A DNA stretch of 64,000 nt from Methylohalomonas lacus. Its GTDB lineage: Bacteria > Pseudomonadota > Gammaproteobacteria > Methylohalomonadales > Methylohalomonadaceae. The translations under genes were made by a program, and so were the position numbers. Under the pieces are notes generated by a model, which was given only the letters and a program-made list of their open reading frames with translations, was not told where the DNA came from and ran no database searches. Location of the stretch: NCBI RefSeq assembly GCF_024808875.1, contig NZ_JANUCT010000001.1, positions 124,001 through 188,000 on the forward strand. Reading direction: 5' to 3'. Below are positions 57,721 to 64,000 of the stretch, in pieces. Every line of letters begins with the position of its first letter. Positions within the stretch are counted from its first letter, which is position 1.

Positions 57721-60700
57721 TGGACACGCGTAACGAAATCAGAGATTACTTGAAAAGGCACCTCGTGGGACCACGATGGTGTGAACATGAAGTTATAACA
57801 GGGCGTGTACATCTCAACTACATGATGGGCATACTATACGCTCAAGAATCTGACGCCATGGACATGGCAATCGATGAGGCCATGGATGATAGTTCAGAGG
57901 CCACCACGACCTCGGAAGATACATCCAACGACTCTTCTTCTGTATTTGGAAACTTTAGTTTTCTCCCTTCTAGTGCGGGATTCAGCATTTGCGTCGACGA
58001 GATTAACGACATAAGAGTAACTGTTAGGGCTGGTATATATGATGAGCAAGACAGGGAATCTGGTAAAAAAATATGGGTACGCTCACAGCTCGAAGAGATA
58101 CTCGAAATACCCGCCAAGCAAAGCAAGAAGTACGATGTATTTAACGGCAGAGCCTCGCTAAGGGTTGTGTCGAGAACCAGCATGGGCCACATCATTACCA
58201 GCATCGTGCTAGTGAACGAGTTGACACGAAGCAATAACTCTGATGCCTCGCTTGATCTATTCCAGATACATATCAGGTGCGAGCCAACCGCCGGGAGATT
58301 CCAGCAGTATCCGCGAGTAGAAAGTCCGGGAGATTCTTACGCACAACATGAAAAGGCGTACAACATACTTAATAAGCGACCATATGCAATAGGTCATTCC
58401 GTATCCGTGGATTGGCTAGAGGATGAAAATGGTGCCAGTTACGTTGAAACCGAGTATATCCCCTGCGAGTACGTCGGTAGGCCGTTATTCGACGAGCTTA
58501 AAATCGGTAACATGAGTTTCGAGGATAACGACTTATTCTCTTTGGCATACCTTGGCGGGTGCGATGACCAAAATGAGCTGGCCGATAGGCTAGACAAAAT
58601 GGTCGATTTTTATCAGCAGTGGAGAGATGGGCTGGGAAACGAGGATGTACCCGGCGAATTTCGAGAAGTCGTTACCAATAGGCTGAGTAGTATTGATAAT
58701 ACAATATCCAGGATGAGAGAAAGCATATCGAGGATAAGGCACGATACAAAAGTATTCAAGTCATTTACATGGGCAAATCTGGCCATGCTCATACAAATGG
58801 TTCACAACAAAAAAAGACAGGGAGGCCCTTACCAAAGGGGCGAGGCAGACACTACTCTACCCGATTACCTTGACGAGCCAAGCTATAATTGGCGACCGTT
58901 CCAGTTGGCGTACGCTTTAGTTGTGTTAACTTCGCTCGCTGACGAGGATAGCCAATGGCGTGAAGATGTCGATCTCGTCTGGTTCTCAACCGGCGGTGGC
59001 AAGACCGAAGCATACCTTCTCATCTCGGCATTTATTCTTATATACCGGCGGATGAAATACGGCGACAGGGGGCGTGGAACCGCCGTGATCAACAGGTACA
59101 CCTACAGGTTCTTAACAGCCGATCAGTTCGACAGGACCGCTAGCCTAGTGTGTGCACTGGAAATCCTGAGAGAAAAGTATGCAACCAACCTAGGTGACCA
59201 GCCATTTACGGTCGGGCTATGGGTGGGAGGCGACCTAACACCCAACCGTTACGAGGATGCCAGGGAGAAGTACGATAAACTAAAAGATTCCCTGCAGCAG
59301 GAAGAGTGTATGAACGCCTTCCAGATAGAGTCATGCCCCTCATGCGGTACACGCATGTTCCCAGATAGACGCATCAAGGACGAACAGGGAAACGACGATG
59401 ACAGCTGGTACGGATTTGTACCAGGTGCTGCGTCGTTTAAATGCAAATGCCCAGACGAATCATGCTTCTTTAAAGAGTCGTTGCCAATAGCGATGGTAGA
59501 CGATGAGCTCTACAGGAAACCACCATCTTTCCTAATTGGCACCATAGATAAGTTTGCAAACTTACCGTGGAAGGAACAATCAGGCGTATTCCTTGGCACG
59601 GGCTCTGACGTAGAGCCCCCTAGCCTAATCATTCAGGACGAGTTGCACCTGATCTCGGGTCCACTAGGGACGATCGCGGGCATTTACGAAGCTGGCATCG
59701 AGAGTGTAATAAGGTCCAATAATAATAATAAACCTCCGAAAATTATCGCTTCAACTGCCACTATCAGTAACGCGGAGGAGCAGAGCAAGAGGTTGTACGG
59801 CCGAAACGTCAAGTTATTCCCGAGCCCCGGCTTGTACTCGGATGATTCATTTTTCCAGCGTATTGATAATAGTCCAGAGTCAAGCAGGATGTACCTCGGC
59901 TTGATGGGCCAAGGTATAACTAACACCGTGGCAGTATACTGGTCAATCGCCGCGCTACTCCAAGGGATTTACGAGACGCCGATGAGCAAAGAGGAGACGG
60001 ACTCGTACTGGACATTACTGGCATACCATAACAGCAAGAGGGAGCTTGGCAGAACACGCAACGCAGTTAGTGACGAAATATCGTCACGCATGCAAGTATA
60101 CACCTATCTGGAAGAGGATGTACGCAAGCTTGGCGACCCACTTGAAATTAGCTCTAACGCAGTGGACAGTGTGGCAACTGCCCGTGCCAAATTAACAAAA
60201 AAGCACTCAGAAAGTGACCCTGCCATAGATGTTGTCCCGTGTACTAACATGATCTCAGTCGGTATTGATATTGATCGCTTAGGCATAATGTTCGTTAACG
60301 GCCAGCCCAAGCTCACCGCGGAATACATACAGGCAACAAGTAGAGTAGGCAGGCGAAGGATACCCGGGCTAGTTGTAACAGCGCTTTCAGCAAGCAAACC
60401 TAGAGATAGGTCGCACTACGAGTCATTTAAGTATTACCACCGCGTGATGTCTACCTTCGTAGAGCCAACCAGCGTTACGCCGGGATCGTATCCCGCTACA
60501 GAGAGAGCACTGCATGCAGCACTTGTGACAGCTATTAGGTTTGGTACGGATCTTAGGGGTAATACAAAAGCAAGTAATTTTTCGAGCGTACGCGAAGACT
60601 GTAATCATGTAATTAAGCTACTTGAAAGCAGGCTGTCCAAGGTATATGACCCCAATAGAATGGAAAACCGCACTATGCATGAGCATCTTTCCAAATGCAT

Positions 60701-60872
60701 ACAGGAATGGGAAAACTGGACCACGTTCACGGGGAACCTTAATTACGTGGCTAACGACATGAATAGTAACGGCTTAATATATGATTACTCGGCAAAAGAA
60801 AGAACCGTTGGTTGGCGAACATTAAGATCGATGCGTTTCGTGGACATAGAGGTCAACCTGGGAGTGCTGTAA
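57720..60872 (+). CDS. drmA: DrmA-like DISARM helicase
   Basis: Encodes 1050 residues, a usual DrmA length. An N-terminal region of unknown fold (~1-400) precedes a helicase core: Walker A STGGGKT (423-429), a zinc-ribbon insertion (C539, C542, C575, C577, C582), motif II D640-E-L-H643 in IIQDELHLI, SAT-like motif IASTATISN, and motif VI QATSRVGRRR (871 on). The zinc-containing helicase together with adjacent DUF1998 protein is the DrmA-DrmB pair of DISARM. Start and stop overlap neighbours (TAATG at both ends), so the operon is translationally coupled. Confidence 0.9.
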   Translation: MDTRNEIRDYLKRHLVGPRWCEHEVITGRVHLNYMMGILYAQESDAMDMAIDEAMDDSSEATTTSEDTSNDSSSVFGNFSFLPSSAGFSICVDEINDIRVTVRAGIYDEQDRESGKKIWVRSQLEEILEIPAKQSKKYDVFNGRASLRVVSRTSMGHIITSIVLVNELTRSNNSDASLDLFQIHIRCEPTAGRFQQYPRVESPGDSYAQHEKAYNILNKRPYAIGHSVSVDWLEDENGASYVETEYIPCEYVGRPLFDELKIGNMSFEDNDLFSLAYLGGCDDQNELADRLDKMVDFYQQWRDGLGNEDVPGEFREVVTNRLSSIDNTISRMRESISRIRHDTKVFKSFTWANLAMLIQMVHNKKRQGGPYQRGEADTTLPDYLDEPSYNWRPFQLAYALVVLTSLADEDSQWREDVDLVWFSTGGGKTEAYLLISAFILIYRRMKYGDRGRGTAVINRYTYRFLTADQFDRTASLVCALEILREKYATNLGDQPFTVGLWVGGDLTPNRYEDAREKYDKLKDSLQQEECMNAFQIESCPSCGTRMFPDRRIKDEQGNDDDSWYGFVPGAASFKCKCPDESCFFKESLPIAMVDDELYRKPPSFLIGTIDKFANLPWKEQSGVFLGTGSDVEPPSLIIQDELHLISGPLGTIAGIYEAGIESVIRSNNNNKPPKIIASTATISNAEEQSKRLYGRNVKLFPSPGLYSDDSFFQRIDNSPESSRMYLGLMGQGITNTVAVYWSIAALLQGIYETPMSKEETDSYWTLLAYHNSKRELGRTRNAVSDEISSRMQVYTYLEEDVRKLGDPLEISSNAVDSVATARAKLTKKHSESDPAIDVVPCTNMISVGIDIDRLGIMFVNGQPKLTAEYIQATSRVGRRRIPGLVVTALSASKPRDRSHYESFKYYHRVMSTFVEPTSVTPGSYPATERALHAALVTAIRFGTDLRGNTKASNFSSVREDCNHVIKLLESRLSKVYDPNRMENRTMHEHLSKCIQEWENWTTFTGNLNYVANDMNSNGLIYDYSAKERTVGWRTLRSMRFVDIEVNLGVL

Positions 60873-62695
60873 TGACTACTCATACCATTAGGAGAGGGCA
60901 AATCATACAACCCTACGGTGTTGGCGCACTAGTAGAGGCCGAGGGGGAGTCCTTTATTATTAAGGACATATCAAGCTGGTCGATGAGCAAACTTGAATCG
61001 GTGTATCTAAATCGGCTCCGACAGGTAGTTCCCGGTATTAGTGAACTAAAACAGCCACGGGACAAGGATAGCAACATACCCGTGACTAGGTTCCCCAAGT
61101 GGTTATTTTGCCCAAGCTGTAGGGTGATGTATTACTGGAAATATGATAGGGAGTTAGCTAACCAAGGTCGTGTACCACGCTGCAACAGACAGACATGCAG
61201 TAGAAAACAGCTCGTACCCATGCGATTTATCAGGGTGTGTGACGCGGGCCACATAGATGACATTGATTGGTACTTCATGGTGCATAAGGGCGTACAGACA
61301 CGTGAAACCGGGCAATGCAATAAGGATACCGCGACAATGAAATTCTTAACTGGTGGTGCCCGGGGCGGCGATTTTGATGCCATGAAGATCGTGTGTGATT
61401 GCAATCCAAGGGAAGCCAATACAAACTTTAGGTTTATCCAGCAAAGAGTATTGCCTGGCAAGTGTTCTGGCAGGCATCCTTGGCAAAGATTTGACGACGC
61501 CGTCGAATGTAACGAAGAAACCAAGGCAGAACCCAGAGGAAGCAGCTCGTTGCACTACCCAAGCAGCATTAGTGCCCTAGACTTCCCCGATAGCAGTACC
61601 GGCTCAGACCGCGATATATATGACAACTTGCTACGGGACGGTGGACTCAATCCGTTCATAGAGACTTTACGCCAGTGCGCAGGCCCCGAAGAACTGGGTT
61701 CAAATCTCGTGGATATAATAAAAAGACTTACCAACACCTATGCGGACGATCATGACTATGAGCGTGATTACGTCTACAACCTATTCATCAAGTATACATT
61801 TTCTCACCAGACAGAGGCTAACAGGAACGAGCAGCGTCAAGTAGATCAGGGCGAGATCCTGAATACTGAATACGAGAAACTTGTATCAGATGCAGATGTA
61901 ACCCTTACAAACTATACTATTCGGAACGACCTCCTAAAAGACGACGGGCCTTGTTCCCTTGGTCACTATTTCAGGAAGATTTCTCGCGTCGAAAGGCTTA
62001 AAGAAGTTAGAATTTTCAAGGGATTTTGCCGCAGGGATCCATCTAACGAAAGTCAGCCGGCAGACTTTTCGGGGAATCGAATGTGGTTGCCGGCAAGCGA
62101 GGTGATCGGAGAGGGTATATTCCTAGAGTTTAATCCCCGCACCATGTGTGCATGGGAATCTAATAACGGTGAACAGCTGGAAGAATGGATAAAGGTGCAG
62201 GTAAAAATAGCCTTGGCCAAGAACTACATGGATAGGCTGCAATTACATCCGTCTCCTCGGTTCGTGATGATGCACACGCTTGCGCACCTGCTGATCAGGG
62301 AGCTGGCATTTGAATGCGGCTATTCATCGAATTCCATAAGAGAGCGGATCTACATCGCTTCTTCAGGCACAAGCCCGGGTGGAATATTGCTTTACACGGC
62401 GGATTCCGATTCCGAGGGCTCGATGGGGGGGCTGGTCGAGCTAGGTTATGTGAATAGATTCTGGCCCATCTTTACCAGCGCAGTCAGAAATGCACTCTGG
62501 TGCTCATCGGATCCCGTGTGCCGGGAAGCCAAGGAGCAGGGATTATTTGGGCTGAACAAGGCCGCTTGCCACGCATGTGCTTTGGTAGGAGAAACGAGCT
62601 GTGTGCACGGCAACAGCTTCCTGGACCGGTTACTTGTATCAGGCAGCAGTGACAATGAGATACCGGGTTACTTCCAAGAACTTATAGATTGCTAA
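60872..62695 (+). CDS. drmB: DrmB-like DUF1998 protein
   Basis: Encodes 607 residues from MTTHTIRRGQIIQPYGVGAL; the ATG overlaps the drmA stop by one base. An N-terminal zinc-binding group is C80-x2-C83 (LFCPSCRVMYY) and C104-x4-C109, followed by DAGHIDDIDW. The C-terminal DUF1998 region has HTLAHLLIRELAFECG and ASSGTSPGGILLYTADSDSE, plus further cysteines (C-rich end KAACHACALVGETSC). In DISARM, DrmB forms a complex with DrmA that binds DNA and is needed for protection. Confidence 0.92.
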   Translation: MTTHTIRRGQIIQPYGVGALVEAEGESFIIKDISSWSMSKLESVYLNRLRQVVPGISELKQPRDKDSNIPVTRFPKWLFCPSCRVMYYWKYDRELANQGRVPRCNRQTCSRKQLVPMRFIRVCDAGHIDDIDWYFMVHKGVQTRETGQCNKDTATMKFLTGGARGGDFDAMKIVCDCNPREANTNFRFIQQRVLPGKCSGRHPWQRFDDAVECNEETKAEPRGSSSLHYPSSISALDFPDSSTGSDRDIYDNLLRDGGLNPFIETLRQCAGPEELGSNLVDIIKRLTNTYADDHDYERDYVYNLFIKYTFSHQTEANRNEQRQVDQGEILNTEYEKLVSDADVTLTNYTIRNDLLKDDGPCSLGHYFRKISRVERLKEVRIFKGFCRRDPSNESQPADFSGNRMWLPASEVIGEGIFLEFNPRTMCAWESNNGEQLEEWIKVQVKIALAKNYMDRLQLHPSPRFVMMHTLAHLLIRELAFECGYSSNSIRERIYIASSGTSPGGILLYTADSDSEGSMGGLVELGYVNRFWPIFTSAVRNALWCSSDPVCREAKEQGLFGLNKAACHACALVGETSCVHGNSFLDRLLVSGSSDNEIPGYFQELIDC

Positions 62696-62706
62696 CGTAG
62701 CGTACC

Positions 62707-63963
62707 ATGCGATTACCGAGCCTGTCTGACCTAGACAAGGAACAAGAACGAATTTACATGAATGCGCCACTCGACGGTGCCATTCTAGTTACTGGCCCGC
62801 CAGGTTCTGGTAAGACCGTCATGGCCTATTACCGCTGCGAGGTGTTGGCACAGCGTAAACAAAGTATCAATCTCTTGATGTATAACCGAGTGCTACGAAA
62901 GTATGTTGGAGAGAGTAACAACAAGCATGTAGATGTAGACACGATGGAAACTTGGCTGGGAAATTGGTGGCGGAAAGCTTTTAATAAGGGGGTTCCCAGA
63001 CAGTCAAATCAAGGAGGATCAAGATATAGCCCAATCGACTGGGATCGAGTGCTCACCCACGCACTCGAGAATAGCTCAAATAAAGGAATAATGGAAAAGT
63101 TAAAATGGGGGCACCTTGTCATAGATGAAGGTCAAGATTTCCCAATGGAACTATACAGGGTAATGTATTCTATCGGAATGGCAGCAAACCCGGGTAATGA
63201 GCCCTGTATTACAGTATTTGCCGATGATAACCAGCAATTGAATGAAGCCCTAAATGCCACTACGTGGCAGATTAGGAAGTCTCTCTGCATTAATAAAGAA
63301 CCCAAGAGAAACTTGTCACTTACTAAGAATTACAGAAACACCCTTCAGATACATAACTTTTCCACGTATTACAAAATATTCGAAGCAGAGGCGGATCCCC
63401 CTCAGAAAGAGGGGGAGCTACCCACGGCGCGAATATACAAGAGTGATAGCGATTGCATGGATAACGTAACAAGATTGTGCCGTCTGTCGACAGGGAAAGA
63501 AATCGGTATCATAGTACAAACAACCAAGAGAAGGGTGAAGCAAATCTATAATAAAATCTCAACTAGGCTAAAATCTAGCAATTTTAAGATACAGGCTTAT
63601 ATGAGCGGTGATAGGGTTCACAGTGATTCGGCACTCACTTTTGATACTAATGACACGATAACCATAGTACATACAAATTCTGCGAAGGGTTTGGAGTTTG
63701 ACGTGGTATTCTTAATGGACATGCAAGATGTAGGTGTTCATGACGATAGGCTCGAGCAAGCAGCAAAAAGCGTGTACATGCTGAGCTCACGTGCTAGAGA
63801 GCAACTGCACTTATGTTACTTAGTTGACGAGGGCGATGAGTTGCCTGAATCGATCGGCTTGCTACCCCCTTTCTCTAACAATCTCTACAAGGTGTATCCT
63901 AACGATTACACCGATAAGGTGAATAAGATAGCAGGCTCGCTCGAGTTACCCAGGCATACATAG
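62707..63963 (+). CDS. SF1 (UvrD/DUF2075-like) ATPase
   Basis: Encodes 418 residues. Walker A GPPGSGKT (30-37), Walker B IDEGQD (139-144), Q-rich motif III-like ADDNQQLNEA, motif V/VI-like NSAKGLEFDVVFLM and YMLSSRAREQLHLCYLV. It resembles the helicase half of the 56035 protein, but without the N-terminal nuclease domain. Starts 11 bases after drmB, so it is in the same transcript. The C-terminus is complete inside the window. Role in the system unknown. Confidence 0.82.
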   Translation: MRLPSLSDLDKEQERIYMNAPLDGAILVTGPPGSGKTVMAYYRCEVLAQRKQSINLLMYNRVLRKYVGESNNKHVDVDTMETWLGNWWRKAFNKGVPRQSNQGGSRYSPIDWDRVLTHALENSSNKGIMEKLKWGHLVIDEGQDFPMELYRVMYSIGMAANPGNEPCITVFADDNQQLNEALNATTWQIRKSLCINKEPKRNLSLTKNYRNTLQIHNFSTYYKIFEAEADPPQKEGELPTARIYKSDSDCMDNVTRLCRLSTGKEIGIIVQTTKRRVKQIYNKISTRLKSSNFKIQAYMSGDRVHSDSALTFDTNDTITIVHTNSAKGLEFDVVFLMDMQDVGVHDDRLEQAAKSVYMLSSRAREQLHLCYLVDEGDELPESIGLLPPFSNNLYKVYPNDYTDKVNKIAGSLELPRHT

Positions 63964-63982
63964 CCTTGTCCAGAAATAGCGC

Positions 63983-64000
63983 ATGAAAAAGAGAGATATA
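63983..64000 (+). CDS. Possible start of the next gene (cut by window end)
   Basis: ATG at 63983 opens a frame that reads to the window edge (starts MKKRDI). It lies 19 bases after the SF1 stop. Too short to judge; a DrmC-type phospholipase D gene would be expected in this direction if the operon is a complete DISARM. Confidence 0.25.

Noticed and set aside
54758-63963. Class 1 DISARM or a type I restriction-modification or BREX system
   Set aside because: No SNF2-type DrmD, no adenine methyltransferase, no HsdR/HsdS and no BREX PglZ/BrxL pattern; the methyltransferase is of the C5 cytosine type.

Overview
The window reads as a chromosome segment of a methylotrophic gammaproteobacterium. The core is GC-rich and tightly packed. 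Gammaproteobacterial signposts are rodZ-pilF-rlmN-ndk, an iscR-led suf operon, valS-holC-pepA back to back with lptFG, pcnB-folK-kinase-panBCD, and regBA. A complete calcium-type mxa methanol oxidation cluster shows growth on methanol. A halophilic or alkaliphilic Ectothiorhodospira-like methylotroph is a guess; no rRNA or other taxonomic marker is present.

Layout. 1-3.4 kb: rodZ, pilF, rlmN and ndk, all minus. 3.5-10.9 kb: iscR-sufA-sufB-sufC-sufD-sufS-sufU-sufT-Rieske, all minus and mostly joined by 1-4 base overlaps, with two abutting IscR-type operators upstream. 11-15.6 kb: a glycine-zipper lipoprotein, a heme-binding-type GlcG/HbpS protein, a DUF1326-DUF2182 pair and small exported proteins. 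15.9-27.7 kb: mxaFJGIRSACKLD, followed by a YVTN beta-propeller protein and a SoxYZ-like carrier, then (27.9-30 kb) a sensor kinase and NarL-type regulator. Hairpins after mxaF and mxaI separate the abundant structural subunits from the maturation genes. 30-51.9 kb: housekeeping genes (cysE, valS, holC, pepA, lptFG, a diguanylate cyclase, tRNA-Glu, pcnB, folK, panBCD, a Rieske/flavin reductase pair, regBA and a short cinA).

From about 51.98 kb to the right edge the composition changes sharply to AT-rich DNA with AGA/AGG arginine codons. This is an acquired island. Its left part holds an unrecognised gene, a frameshifted small gene and a umuD relic, then about 0.9 kb without convincing genes. 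The right part is a compact five-gene operon: C5 cytosine methyltransferase, NERD-SF1 helicase, DrmA-like helicase, DrmB (DUF1998) and a second SF1 ATPase. The MTase/DrmA/DrmB core is that of a class 2 DISARM-like anti-phage system, but no DrmE or DrmC is visible and two SF1 proteins flank the core instead. The operon may continue beyond the window.

Three miniature inverted-repeat elements built from short phased units (7-mers in sufB-sufC; 10-mers beside valS and pepA) lie in core intergenic regions. All functional calls come from reading motifs and gene order; no database search was run.
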